Part shown: positions 8,608-18,500 of the stretch, piece by piece
Position numbering within the stretch: position 1 is the stretch's first letter
Layout of the letters: each line of letters starts with the position of its first letter
NCBI RefSeq assembly: GCF_024978135.1
Contig: NZ_JANTEZ010000006.1
Location: 62,001 to 126,000 of the forward strand
Origin: Herbiconiux gentiana
GTDB taxonomy: Bacteria > Actinomycetota > Actinomycetes > Actinomycetales > Microbacteriaceae
Reading direction: 5' to 3'
Length of the DNA: 64,000 nucleotides
Notes under the pieces: model-generated
Told to the model about the DNA's origin: nothing
The model's input: only the letters and a program-made list of their open reading frames with translations
The model's database searches: none
Program-made: the position numbers and the translations under genes

Positions 8608-9212
8608 TACTCCCCCGCCGACCCGTCCGTCACAGTCGACACGTCGGTGCGGTGGAAGTTCAGGTGCGAGCGCGAGGCAGTCGGCCCGCGCTGCCCCTGG
8701 TAGCGCGAGCTGTACTCGGCCGAGCCGTACGGCCGCTCGGCCGGGCTCGAGAGCTGGAAGAAGCACAGCTGCCCGATCTTCATGCCGGGCCAGAGCTTGA
8801 TGGGAAGCGTGGCGACGTTGCTCAGCTCCAGGGTCACGTGGCCCGAGAATCCCGGGTCGATGAAGCCGGCGGTGGAGTGCGTCAGCAGCCCCAGCCGGCC
8901 GAGCGAGCTCTTGCCCTCGAGCCGGGCGGCGAGGTCGTCGGGCAGGCTCACGCGCTCGAAGGTCGCGCCGAGAACGAACTCCCCCGGGTGCAGGATGAAC
9001 GGCTCGTCGGGCCTCGCCTCGATCAGACGGGTGAGCTCGGGCTGATCCTCCGCGGGGTCGATGAAGGGGTACTTGTGGTTGTCGAACAGCCGGAAGTACC
9101 GGTCGAGCCGCACGTCGACCGAGGAGGGCTGCACCATGGCCGCATCGAAGGGCTCGAGGCTGACCCGGTTCTCGCGGATCTGGGTTCGGATGTCGCGGTC
9201 GGAGAGGAGCAC
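8607..9212 (-). CDS. dcd: dCTP deaminase
   Basis: 201 residues of the trimeric dCTP deaminase/dUTPase family. The core [23 protein letters not shown] holds the substrate-binding Arg/Ser and catalytic Glu region, followed by HVTLELSN. It deaminates dCTP to dUTP for dTMP synthesis. Some actinobacterial homologues also hydrolyse dUTP (bifunctional Dcd-Dut); that cannot be settled here. The C-terminus carries a short extension ending in TDGSAGE. Confidence 0.94.
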   Translation of the reverse strand: MLLSDRDIRTQIRENRVSLEPFDAAMVQPSSVDVRLDRYFRLFDNHKYPFIDPAEDQPELTRLIEARPDEPFILHPGEFVLGATFERVSLPDDLAARLEGKSSLGRLGLLTHSTAGFIDPGFSGHVTLELSNVATLPIKLWPGMKIGQLCFFQLSSPAERPYGSAEYSSRYQGQRGPTASRSHLNFHRTDVSTVTDGSAGE

Positions 9213-9258
9213 GCAGTCAGTGTATAGACTTGACGCGTTCGCCCGCCGTGGTGAGCAC

Positions 9259-9329
9259 GCGGATGTAGTTCAATGGCAGAACTTCAGCTTCCCAAGCTGA
9301 TAGCGCGGGTTCGATTCCCGTCATCCGCT
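9259..9329 (+). tRNA. tRNA-Gly (anticodon CCC)
   Basis: The acceptor stem GCGGATG/CATCCGC, D-stem GTTC/GAAC, anticodon stem TCAGC/GCTGA with loop TTCCCAA (anticodon CCC), and T-arm GCGGG-TTCGATT-CCCGT all pair. The discriminator base is T. The 3' CCA is not encoded, so maturation needs the CCA-adding enzyme, which is itself in this window. Confidence 0.96.
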
Positions 9330-9351
9330 CCGAACGGAGCATCATTGCTCC

Positions 9352-9738
9352 ATGGCCATCCCCTTCCGCACCATCGCCCGCGTCGCCCTCGGGTCGGCGC
9401 TCGTCTTCGCCGGCACCAGCCACCTCACGTTCGCGCGTCGCGACTTCCAGGCCCAGGTCCCCGAGTTCGTGCCGGTCGACACCGACACCGTGGTGCTCGC
9501 CTCGGGTGTCGCCGAGATCGCCCTGGGTGCCGCGCTCGTCGCACTCCCCGGTCACAAGAAGGCCGTCGGCACCGTGGCCGCCCTGTTCTTCACCGCGATC
9601 TTCCCGGGCAACGTCTCCCAGTGGCTGCACGGTCGCAGCGCCTTCGGCCTCGACACCGACCGCAAGCGCGCGTTCCGCCTGCTGTTCCAGCCCGTGCTGG
9701 TGGCGTGGGCTCTCTGGTCCACGCGCACCCCGCGCTAG
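9352..9738 (+). CDS. DoxX-like small membrane protein
   Basis: 128 residues with about four hydrophobic segments and the DoxX-type opening RVALGSALVFAGTSHLTF. Members are integral membrane proteins of uncertain role, sometimes tied to thiol redox or quinone reactions. It begins 22 bases after tRNA-Gly and ends nine bases before the nucleoside hydrolase, so it heads a likely five-gene rightward operon. Confidence 0.75.
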   Translation: MAIPFRTIARVALGSALVFAGTSHLTFARRDFQAQVPEFVPVDTDTVVLASGVAEIALGAALVALPGHKKAVGTVAALFFTAIFPGNVSQWLHGRSAFGLDTDRKRAFRLLFQPVLVAWALWSTRTPR

Positions 9739-9747
9739 ATTGGGCCC

Positions 9748-10716
9748 GTGGCCCATCGCGTACTGCTCGACGTCGACACCGGTGTGGATGACGCCCTCGC
9801 GGTGCTCTTCGCCGTCGCGCATCCTGACATCGACCTCATCGGCATCACCTGCGTGGCCGGCAACACCTCGCTCGAGAACGTCGTCGCCAACACGCTGACC
9901 GTGCTCGACATCGCCGGCGCACCCGAGCTGCCGGTCGCCGCCGGTTCGCTCCGGCCGCTGATCGAGCCGCCGCGGGCCTCGCACGTGCACGGCACCGACG
10001 GCCTCGGCGACCAGGGCCTGCCCGCCTCCACGCGGGTTCCGGATGCCCGTCACGCCGTCGATCTCGCCCGCGACCTGTTGCTGGCCTCCGATCATCCGGT
10101 CACGATCGTGGCTCTCGCCCCGCAGACCAACCTCGCGCTGCTGCTCCGCCTGCACCCGGAGGTCGTGCCGAAGATCGAGCGCATCCTCTTCATGGGCGGC
10201 TCCGCCTCGGGCGGCAACGCGACCGCGGTCGCGGAGTTCAACGTCTGGCACGACCCGGAGGCCGCAGCTGCGGTGCTGGACTCAGGGGTGCCCGCCTTCA
10301 TGTACGGGCTCGACGTGTTCAACCAGGTGACGATCGACGAAGAGGCGGCCCGCGCGCTGCTCGCCTCGGAGTCGGCGTCGGAGCGGCTGGCCGGGGCGCT
10401 GCTGCACTTCCAGATGGCCGATCCCGAGTCCACCGAGGCGGCCGACCCGGCGGCGTTCGGCGGCCACATCGGCGACGCGGGCGCGCTCTGCGCCCTGGTC
10501 GATCCCGGGGCCCTCCGGGTGGAGCGCCACCCGGTGCGGGTCGAGCTCGGCGGTGCGAGCCGGGGCCAGACCGTGGTCGACCGGCGGCGACGGGTGGGGG
10601 AGGACACGGTGCACGCCACGGGCGGAGCGGCCGCGCATCCGATCGACGTGGCGCTGGATGTCGACGCGCCCCGGTTCGCCGAGCTGTTCCTCACGACGAT
10701 CGCGCGGCTGCCGTGA
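9748..10716 (+). CDS. Nucleoside hydrolase (IunH family)
   Basis: 322 residues from GTG at 9748. The N-terminal DVDTGVDDA supplies the Asp cluster that binds the catalytic calcium, and the C-terminal VDVALDVDAPRF keeps another conserved Asp region. The family hydrolyses purine or pyrimidine ribonucleosides to base and ribose. ILFMGGSA and AEFNVWHDPEAA are further family motifs. The stop overlaps the next start (GTGA). Substrate preference is unknown. Confidence 0.9.
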   Translation: MAHRVLLDVDTGVDDALAVLFAVAHPDIDLIGITCVAGNTSLENVVANTLTVLDIAGAPELPVAAGSLRPLIEPPRASHVHGTDGLGDQGLPASTRVPDARHAVDLARDLLLASDHPVTIVALAPQTNLALLLRLHPEVVPKIERILFMGGSASGGNATAVAEFNVWHDPEAAAAVLDSGVPAFMYGLDVFNQVTIDEEAARALLASESASERLAGALLHFQMADPESTEAADPAAFGGHIGDAGALCALVDPGALRVERHPVRVELGGASRGQTVVDRRRRVGEDTVHATGGAAAHPIDVALDVDAPRFAELFLTTIARLP

Positions 10717-11774
10717 GCTCGGCGCCGGCGTCCGGTGTCGTCGCGGTCAGCGACGAGGAGCTCAGGGCCGAGACCTCGGGGGAGGGGCTTCCTCCGCTGG
10801 CCGCGGTGCGCGACTGGCTGCACGTGCTGCCGCAGGCCCTCGCATCGACCAACTCCCCTCGCTACACGCTGAGCTACCTGGTGCTCGACGACGCGGGCGG
10901 CGTGCACGTGATCGACCCGGGGTGGGACTCGGAGGAGAACCGCGAGCGGCTGGAGAGCGCCCTCGACACGCTCGGCCGCTCGGTCGACGACGTGCGCAGC
11001 ACGATCTCGACGCACCTGCACCGCGACCACCTCGGCCTCGCTGAGCACCTGCGCGAGCGGGTGGGCGCACAGATCGTGCTGCACGAGCGCGAACAGTCCG
11101 CCATCGACCGGCTCGCCGACGTGCGCGATCGGCAGTCCCCGGGCGCGGCCACGGCCCGGTTGATCAGCTGGGGTGTGCCGGCCGGCCGGCGCGAGGCGCT
11201 CGAGCCGATGTCGATCGAGGTGACCGCGGCCCGCTCGTCCGCCGACCGGCTCGTCGTGGGCGGCGAGCTGCTCGACGTCCCGGGGCGCCGGCTCGAGGTC
11301 CTGGACACCCCGGGGCACACGCCGGGGCACATCGCGGTCGTCGTGCGCGACGAGTCGCTCGTGTTCACGGGCGACCATCTCCTCCCCTCGATCTTCGGCG
11401 GCATCGGGCTGGGTGGTCCGGTTGAGGACGCGATCGGCGACCACCTCGAATCGCTCGGCCGGCTCGAGGAGCTCGAGCCCGGCGGCGCATATGCCTCCGA
11501 CGGCATGTATCAGGTGCTGCCCGGCCACGGCTACCGGTTCACCGGTCTCGCGGCCCGGGTGCAGGAGACGCGGGAGCACCACCTCGCGCGGTCGGCGGAG
11601 GTCGCCGCACTGCTGGAGGAGAGCTCGGGCGCCAGCGTCTGGCAGGTGGCCGAGGGCATCCGCTGGTCCGCGGGCTGGGCGAACCTGCGCCCGTTCCACC
11701 GCTTCTCGGCCCTCGCCCAGACCGCGATGCACGTGAACCATCTGCGGCTCGCCGCCGAGAAGGGCGTCGGCTGA
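10713..11774 (+). CDS. MBL-fold metallo-hydrolase
   Basis: 353 residues from GTG at 10713. The zinc-binding motif HLHRDH is at about residue 95, with the further metal region TPGHTPGHI and VFTGDHLLP. A C-terminal helical part (about residues 280-350) resembles the winged-helix extension common in LACTB2-like hydrolases. It is probably a thioester, lactone or phosphoester hydrolase. It overlaps both neighbours by one to four bases, so it is translationally coupled to the nucleoside hydrolase and the next gene. Confidence 0.85.
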   Translation: MSSAPASGVVAVSDEELRAETSGEGLPPLAAVRDWLHVLPQALASTNSPRYTLSYLVLDDAGGVHVIDPGWDSEENRERLESALDTLGRSVDDVRSTISTHLHRDHLGLAEHLRERVGAQIVLHEREQSAIDRLADVRDRQSPGAATARLISWGVPAGRREALEPMSIEVTAARSSADRLVVGGELLDVPGRRLEVLDTPGHTPGHIAVVVRDESLVFTGDHLLPSIFGGIGLGGPVEDAIGDHLESLGRLEELEPGGAYASDGMYQVLPGHGYRFTGLAARVQETREHHLARSAEVAALLEESSGASVWQVAEGIRWSAGWANLRPFHRFSALAQTAMHVNHLRLAAEKGVG

Positions 11775-12454
11775 TGGCCGAGTTCGTCGAGATCCCGTCG
11801 CCGGGCTGGCCGCTCCACTTCGGGGAGGCCGGGCGGCCGGCGGTGGTGATCGTGCACGACGCCTACGGCCGGCTGCCCTACCTCGAGGCCTACGCCCGTG
11901 CGCTGGCCGCTCAGGGCTTCTTCGTCGTCGTGCCCGACCTGTTCGACGGCGTGGCGAGCATCGAAGCCGACGGCGCTGCGGAGCTCGAGGCCCGCCTCGA
12001 CCCCGGCTTCGCCCTGGCGACCCTCGAGGACGCGGTGGCGATCGCCCGCACGCCCGACGGGCCCGCCGCCGACTCCGGCGAGCCGGCCGAGCGAGCGCGG
12101 GTCGGCCTGATCGGGCTCGGCCTCGGCGGCCGGTACGCGCTGCGGCTCGCGCAGAGCGGGGCGGCGGATGCGGTGGTCGCCTACCACGCGCTGCTCGGCG
12201 ACGACGAGGGCGGCGTCATCCCGGCCCCCGTGCTGCTGCATCGAGCCGACGGCACAGCGTGGGCCGGAGGGGTCGACATCGACGGCTTCGTCAGCCGCCT
12301 GAAGGAGCACGGCACACCGGTGACGCAGCACAGCTACGCCGGCACGGTCGCCGGATTCGCCAACGCCACGGTGCTGCGGCTGGTCGACCGCAACGCCGCG
12401 GCCCTGGCATTCGCCCGCAGCACCTATTTCCTCCAGGCCCAGCTCCTCGACTAG
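11774..12454 (+). CDS. Dienelactone-hydrolase-fold protein lacking the catalytic residues
   Basis: 226 residues with the alpha/beta-hydrolase layout of dienelactone hydrolase: PAVVIVHDAYG, FFVVVPDLFDG and GLIGLGLGGRYALRLA. At the nucleophile elbow the usual G-x-C-x-G-G reads G-L-G-L-G-G, leaving Gly116 where Cys or Ser should be. The usual H-G-F near the end reads A-G-F (Ala193), so the catalytic His is also missing. The frame is intact and coupled to the MBL gene (TGATG). It is probably a non-catalytic or repurposed member. Confidence 0.78.
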   Translation: MAEFVEIPSPGWPLHFGEAGRPAVVIVHDAYGRLPYLEAYARALAAQGFFVVVPDLFDGVASIEADGAAELEARLDPGFALATLEDAVAIARTPDGPAADSGEPAERARVGLIGLGLGGRYALRLAQSGAADAVVAYHALLGDDEGGVIPAPVLLHRADGTAWAGGVDIDGFVSRLKEHGTPVTQHSYAGTVAGFANATVLRLVDRNAAALAFARSTYFLQAQLLD

Positions 12455-12465
12455 CGTTCGGGAGC

Positions 12466-12768
12466 ATGACCGCATTCGCACCCGAGGTCGTCGACGCGAT
12501 CCTCCGCCACATGAACGGCGACCACGCCGACGACAACCTGCTGATCGCCCGCGCCTTCGTCGACCCGTCGGCCGAGTCGGCCCTGATGGTCGGTCTCGAC
12601 GGCGACGGGGGGCTGTGGGACGTCACGACGGCGGGCGGCGTGCATCGCGCATCCGTCGCCTGGCCCGCCGGCACGATCGCCGAACGCGCCGAGGTGCGAC
12701 GGGAGATCGTGGCGCTCTACGACGAGGCCTGCGCGGTGCTCGGCGTCGAACCGCGGCCGCATTCCTGA
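12466..12768 (+). CDS. DUF2470-domain protein
   Basis: 100 residues. FAPEVVDAILRHMNGDHADDNLLIARAF is the start of DUF2470, the domain found at the C-terminus of HugZ-type and pyridoxamine-oxidase-like heme proteins. The ATG at 12466 has GGGAG just upstream. It stands alone here, directly before a heme oxygenase, so a heme- or iron-related helper role is plausible but not shown. Confidence 0.78.
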   Translation: MTAFAPEVVDAILRHMNGDHADDNLLIARAFVDPSAESALMVGLDGDGGLWDVTTAGGVHRASVAWPAGTIAERAEVRREIVALYDEACAVLGVEPRPHS

Positions 12769-12806
12769 CGACGCACTAGCCCTCACCAGGGTGCCCTCCG
12801 CTAGAG

Positions 12807-12825
12807 TTAGGCCAACCTAACCTCC
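12807..12825 (+). promoter_or_regulatory. DtxR/IdeR-type iron box before heme oxygenase
   Basis: The 19 bases beginning TTAGG and containing CCTAACCT match 14 of 19 positions of the DtxR/IdeR consensus. They include a perfect GTTAGG-CCAA-CCTAAC inverted repeat. The site ends 18 bases before the heme oxygenase ATG, where an iron-loaded repressor would block transcription. Confidence 0.75.
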
Positions 12826-12843
12826 GACGGCTGGACTGAACGC

Positions 12844-13497
12844 ATGGCTGCAGTGATCCCCTTCTCGCAGGCGCTCCGCGAGCGCACCTGGACAGGACAT
12901 TCCGACAGCGAGGGTGCCGGATTCATGACCGACCTGATGAGCGGGAAGGGGTCGCGCGACGACTACATCGCGCTCGTCGCCCAGCACTTCTTCATCTACG
13001 AGGCGATCGAGGCGGCCGCCGAGCGCATGAAGAACGACCCCGTGGCCGCCGCGTTCATCTCGCCGAAGCTCACGCGACTGCCGGCGATCGTCGAGGACCT
13101 CCGCTTCCTGATCGGCGACGACTGGCGCGAGCAGATCGTGCCGCTGCCCACCACCGCCCGCTACGTGCGGCGCATCGAGGAGGTCGCGGCGACCTGGAAC
13201 GGGGGCTTCATCGCGCACCACTACACGCGCTATCTCGGCGACCTGTCGGGTGGCCAGATCATCCGCACCCTGATGCAGCGCCAGTTCGGCTTCGAGACCA
13301 ACGGCGTGGGCTTCTACCTGTTCGGCGACATCGCGAAGCCGAAGGAGTTCAAGGAGACCTACCGCACGCAGCTCGACGCCGTCGACTGGGACGCCGGGGA
13401 GCGGGAGCGGGTGATCGACGAGGTGCTGGTGGCGTACCGGTTCAATACCGAGCTGTTCCTGGATCTCGCGCAGGAGAAGGCCGCGCGGGTCGCCTAG
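12844..13497 (+). CDS. hmuO: Heme oxygenase (HmuO-type, biliverdin-producing)
   Basis: 217 residues. The proximal His lies in LRERTWTGHSDSEGAGF (about residue 20), and HYTRYLGDLSGGQII is the distal-helix signature. It opens heme with oxygen to biliverdin, CO and iron, giving iron from host or environmental heme. An iron-box-like palindrome directly upstream predicts repression by a DtxR-family regulator in high iron. The preceding DUF2470 gene is separated by 75 bases. Confidence 0.93.
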   Translation: MAAVIPFSQALRERTWTGHSDSEGAGFMTDLMSGKGSRDDYIALVAQHFFIYEAIEAAAERMKNDPVAAAFISPKLTRLPAIVEDLRFLIGDDWREQIVPLPTTARYVRRIEEVAATWNGGFIAHHYTRYLGDLSGGQIIRTLMQRQFGFETNGVGFYLFGDIAKPKEFKETYRTQLDAVDWDAGERERVIDEVLVAYRFNTELFLDLAQEKAARVA

Positions 13498-13550
13498 GCG
13501 GTCGCGGCCCGAGTCGCCGCCGGTCGCTGGCGGTCGCTGGCGCCGGGCGC

Positions 13551-15590
13551 TCAGGCGGTCGCGGCGCGTCCGGCCGGCAGCGCGGGCAGCACCACCACGT
13601 CGCGCGACCGCTTGCGCGAGGCGGCGACGAGAGCGAGCGCCAGGCCGATCAGCCCGAACACGGCCAGGGCTGCGGCGGAGCTCGGCAGCGCATCCGTCGA
13701 CCCGCCGGTCAGCAGCGCCTGCAGCCCCGTGATGGCATTGGTCAGCGGCAGCAGCCCGGCCAGGCCGGTGTACAGCGACGAGGTCACCCCGCTCGGCAGG
13801 ATCACCGCCGCCGCCGCGATCTGCACCGCCAGCAGCGCGATCGAGAGCACCCGCCCGGCCTGGCCGAGCAGCGCGATCAGACCCTGGTGCAGGGTGACGA
13901 ACACGAGCGACATCAGCAGCGAGAACAGGATGCCCGCCGCCAGCCGAGCCGGATCGACACCGACCGCGAACAGCACCACCGACACCACCGCCGCCTGCAC
14001 GAGCCCGAGCAGAGCGGCCGGGGCGAGCGCGGTCACGACCACGCGGAGCGTCGACGCCGTCGAGTCGAGGGCCCGGCGGGTGAACGGCACGAGCAGGAGG
14101 TAGACCGCGAAGGCGCCGAGCCAGAGCGCCAGCGGGATCACGACGGCGGCGATGGCGGCGGCGGGGGAGGGGGAGCCTCCCACGACGGTCTGCGCCGTGA
14201 GGATGGGCTCGGTGACGACCGTCGCCAGCTGGGTCTGCTGCTCGGGGCTGTAGGCGGGGATGCCGTCGGCCCCCTTCTGCAGATTGGTCGCCAGCGTCGT
14301 CTGCGCGCCGGCCAGCTTGTGCAGACCGCCACCCAGGTCGGAGGCCCCCGTCGCCGCCTTGCGCAGGCCGTCGGTGAGCGAGGCCATGCCGGTCGCCAGA
14401 CCGTTCGCCCCGGTCGCGGCGAGCGTGATGTTCGAGGACAGCTCGGGCACCTTCGCGGCGAACTCCGCCTGGGCCGCGCTCAGGCCGTTGGAGTACTGCT
14501 CGAGCGCCGTCACGCCGAGGGCGTCGACGCCGAGACCGAGGGTCACCGTGAACGACGAGACCCGGATGCCCGCGGCCGTGTCCTGCAGCTGGGCCAGGCG
14601 GCTCTGGATCTGCTCGGGCGTGAGGGTCGGCACGTCGGCGCTCAGCGCGGCGATGTCGGACTCGAGCGCCTTCTGCCGCTCGTCGATCGCGTAGCTCGCC
14701 GCCGTCTCGTCGGCGAGCACGCTCTTCAGCAGGGTGATGCCGCCCGAGATGTCGGAGGAGGCCTTGGCGAAGCCGTCGGCGGCCACCGGCAGCGCGGCGG
14801 CGCCCGTCGACAGCGCGCCCAGCCCGGTGGCGAGACCCTGGGCTCCCGTCGTGAGCGGCACCGCGCCCTCGTCCACAGCCTTGGTGAGGCCGGCTCCCAG
14901 ATCGTCCGCCCCCGTGCCCGACTGGTCGATGTAGCCCGCGATCGTGGACGCGCCGCCGGCGGCGTCCCCGAGGCTCGTGCGCACCGTCTCGAAGGCGCTC
15001 AGCGATTTGGTCACGAAGCCCGAGGTGATCTGCCGCGAGACGGAGGCCTGGAGGTCGGCCGTGAGTGCGTTGGCCAGCTGCTGGGTGGCGTAGCTGCTGC
15101 CCGCGTTCGTCTGCACCTGCAGGGTCGACTGCACCGGGTTCGCGGTGCCCACCGACTGGAACGACGAGCTGAAGTCGGAAGGGATGGTCACGACGGCGGA
15201 GAACTCGCCCGAGGCCAGGCCGTCCGAGGCCGTCTTCGCGTCGGTCAGGGTCCAGCTGAAGCCGTTCCCCGAGGTGCCGTCGGTGAGGTCGGTGGTGAGC
15301 AGCTTGCTGAAGACGGCTTTCGACGTGGTGCCGTCGTCGGCGGTCACGTCGACGTACTGGTCGAGGTTCACCACGGCCGCGGGGAGCAGGGGCGCGGTGC
15401 TCGGCGCGGTGCTCGTCGTGGAGCTGTCGCCCGACGCCGCGTCCGCGCCTGCGGGGTTCTGGAAGGCGCTGACGGCGACGCCGGCGATCAGCAGGGGCGT
15501 GATCACGGCGAGACCGATGGCGATGCGGCGCCCGAGCGGGGACACGGGAGCGGTGTCACCGCGGCGCACGAGGGAGTTGAGGCTCGTCAT
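13551..15590 (-). CDS. YhgE/Pip-family membrane protein
   Basis: 679 residues. One hydrophobic segment near residues 25-45 is followed by a long extracellular part rich in Ala, Thr and Gly with heptad-like repeats (GATGLATGLGALSTGAA type). The C-terminus has about five to six membrane helices. This is the YhgE/phage-infection-protein layout, related to ABC-2 permeases and ESX-like export factors. The ATG overlaps the stop of the MMPL gene (ATGA), so the two are made together. The cargo is unknown. Confidence 0.82.
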   Translation of the reverse strand: MTSLNSLVRRGDTAPVSPLGRRIAIGLAVITPLLIAGVAVSAFQNPAGADAASGDSSTTSTAPSTAPLLPAAVVNLDQYVDVTADDGTTSKAVFSKLLTTDLTDGTSGNGFSWTLTDAKTASDGLASGEFSAVVTIPSDFSSSFQSVGTANPVQSTLQVQTNAGSSYATQQLANALTADLQASVSRQITSGFVTKSLSAFETVRTSLGDAAGGASTIAGYIDQSGTGADDLGAGLTKAVDEGAVPLTTGAQGLATGLGALSTGAAALPVAADGFAKASSDISGGITLLKSVLADETAASYAIDERQKALESDIAALSADVPTLTPEQIQSRLAQLQDTAAGIRVSSFTVTLGLGVDALGVTALEQYSNGLSAAQAEFAAKVPELSSNITLAATGANGLATGMASLTDGLRKAATGASDLGGGLHKLAGAQTTLATNLQKGADGIPAYSPEQQTQLATVVTEPILTAQTVVGGSPSPAAAIAAVVIPLALWLGAFAVYLLLVPFTRRALDSTASTLRVVVTALAPAALLGLVQAAVVSVVLFAVGVDPARLAAGILFSLLMSLVFVTLHQGLIALLGQAGRVLSIALLAVQIAAAAVILPSGVTSSLYTGLAGLLPLTNAITGLQALLTGGSTDALPSSAAALAVFGLIGLALALVAASRKRSRDVVVLPALPAGRAATA

Positions 15591-18500
15591 GCGGTCACTT
15601 CTTCTCGGGAGGTCGGGTCGGCCGGGGCGGCGGGGTCGGCGGCGCCGGGGTCCGGAGCGGTGGAGCCAGGGGCACCGGGGGCGGGTGAGCCCGGGGCGGC
15701 GGGGTAGTCCGGGGCGGCGTCGTCGCCCACCCCCGCCTCGAGGGCGGGCGGCGCGACGGGCGCACCGAGCTCCTTCGCGGGCAGGTGCGCCATCAGCTCC
15801 AGGCCCGCGGGTGCGGGGGAGAGGGTGAGCACCCGCAGGCTCCGCCCGCTCAGCTCGAGCCGGGCGCCGTGGTGCGCCACCGCGATGGTCGCGGCCAGCG
15901 GGAGCGCGTCGTGCAGCACGGCGAGCGCCCGCTGCAGCAGCGGGGTCGGGATGCCCGTCGCATCGATCGCGATCAGCCTGGCCCGGGTGGTGGTCGCCAC
16001 GGCGAGGCTCCGCAACCACTCCTCGGCGATCGGAGCACCCCAGAGCTCGTCGAGCTCGGCCCCGAGCTCGCGTTCGAGCCGGGCGAGCACTCCGGGGGCG
16101 CCCGACGGCAGCTCGCCGGCCGAGTCGTCGGCCGGAGCATCCAGGGGTCGCTGCACCAGCACCGAACTGCGCCGCAGGGCGGCCGCGTGGAACGGGAGCG
16201 GCTGGTCGAGCACCCGCAGATGCCCGCCACGCAGCTCCTGGCGGCCCGCGAACGCGGCGACCACCGCATCCGGATGCGTCGACGACGCCCCCGTGACGAG
16301 CACCAATTCACCCGCCTCGGCCCGCAGCTCGAAGGGCGCGGCGCCCGACCCGGCCACGAACGCGCCCGAGGCGGCGACCGCGAACGGCCGCCCGGCGTCG
16401 TCGAGGGGCCGCCACTCGGTCGCGCCGAGCAGCTCGCGCACGCCCTCGCCCTCCAGGTCGACGTTCGGCAGGATGCGCCCGAGCCAGGCCGGCAGCGCCC
16501 AGCCCCAGCGCCCGAGCAGGATCATCACCGCCGGGATGAAGGTCATGCGCACGAGGAACGCGTCGATGAAGACGCCCGCCGCGAGGCCCAGCGCGATCGG
16601 CTGCAGCACGGCTCCGCCGCCGGGCACGAACGAGGCGAAGACGGCGAACATGATCAGCGCCGCCGCCGTCACGACGCGCGCGGCGCCGATGAAGCCGTGC
16701 CGCACCGCCGTGTGCGGATCGCCCGTCTTGACGAACTCCTCGCGCATCCGGGACACCAGGAACACCTGGTAGTCCATCGCGAGGCCGAACAGCACGGCCA
16801 TCAACAGGATGGGGAAGAAGCTGATCACCGGCCCGACCTTCGCCACCCCCAGCACGTCGGCGAGCCAGCCCCACTCGAACACCGCCGTCACGATGCCGAA
16901 CGACGCGAACACCGACAGCAGGTAGCCGATGGTGGCCGTGACGGGCACGGCGAGCGAGCGGAACACGATGGTCAGCAGGATGATGCAGAGCCCCACCACG
17001 ACGATGCCGTAGGGCACCAGGGCGCTCTGCAGCCGCTCGGAGACGTCGATGCCGAGGGCCGTTTGGCCGGTCACCCGGTAGCCGAAGCCGTTGGCGGTCT
17101 CGAACGCGGGCTCGCCCTGACGGATGCTCTGCACGAGGTTCTGCGTGGCGGTGCTGTCGGGCGCCGAGTCGGGGGTGATCGAGACGATCAGCATGTCGCC
17201 GGTGGGGTTCGGGATGACCTGACTCACCGCTTCGACGTCGTCGAGCCCGCCGAAGCGGTCGCCGAAGGCCGTGATGGCCGCTCCCAGGTCGGCCGCTTTC
17301 ACCGCCGAGACGTCGGCCGTCACCAGCAACGGGCCGTTGAACCCGGGCCCGAAGCCCTCGTTCAGCAGGTCGTAGCCGTCGCGCGAGACCGACCCCGGCG
17401 GGTTGTACCCGGCGTCGGGCAGCGTCAGCCGCATCGAGCCGACGGGCAGCGCGACCACGATCAGCCCGATGACGACGACCGCGACGGTGACGACCGGCTT
17501 CGCCGTGACGATCGCGACCCAACGGGCGCCGAGCGTGCGGTGCGTGCCCTCCGCCGCCAGCTCGCGCTTGGCCGAGCGAGAGGTCGGCTTCGGCACCAGC
17601 TTCCGGCCGAACAGCCCCAGGATGGCCGGCAGCAGCGTAAGGGCGACGAGCACCGCCACGACCACGGCCACCGCGGCGCCGAGCCCCATCACGGTGAGGA
17701 ACGGGATCTGCACCACCGCCAGCCCGAGCAGCGCGATCACCACGGTGAGGCCGGCGAACACGACCGCACTGCCCGCCGTCGACGTCGCGACTGCGGCGGA
17801 CTCCTTCGGATCCATCCCCCGGATCAGCTGCGCCCGGTGTCTCGAGACGATGAAGAGCGCGTAGTCGATCCCCACCGCGAGGCCGAGCATGGTGGCGAGC
17901 AGGGGAGCGGTCGACGAGACGCTCGCGACGGCGGTCGAGAGCACGATCAGCGAGTAGGCGATCGCGACGCCGATCACGGCGGTCACGAGCGGCATGCCGG
18001 CCGCGAGGAGCGAGCCGAAGGTGATCAGCAGCACGATGAACGCGACCCCGAGACCGATGAGCTCGGTGTCAGCGGCCTCGGTGCTGACGTCGGTGAGGCC
18101 GGAATAGGCGACGGTCATCCCTCCGGTCGCGGCCCCCTCGGCGGCGGCCTTCAGCGCCTCGGCGTCGGCCTCGGTGAAGTCGGAGCTCGCCACCTTCAGC
18201 TGCACCGTGCTGAACGCGAGTCGGTCGGAGTACTCGCCCTCGTCGGAGACCTGGCCGGTGACGTTCGCGTCGAAGGGCCCGCTGACCCCGATCACGTCGG
18301 GGGCCGCGCGCATCGCCTCGTCGGCGTCGCCGATCTGCGCCTCGAAATCGCGGATGCTCGACCCGGCCGGCACCTCGAAGATGACCCGCACCGAGCCACC
18401 CGCGGCCTGCGGGAACCGCTGGTCGAGCATGTCGATGGCCTGCTGCGATTCGGTGCCCGGGATCTCGAACGCCGACGCGAACGACTGCTTCAGCAGCTGA

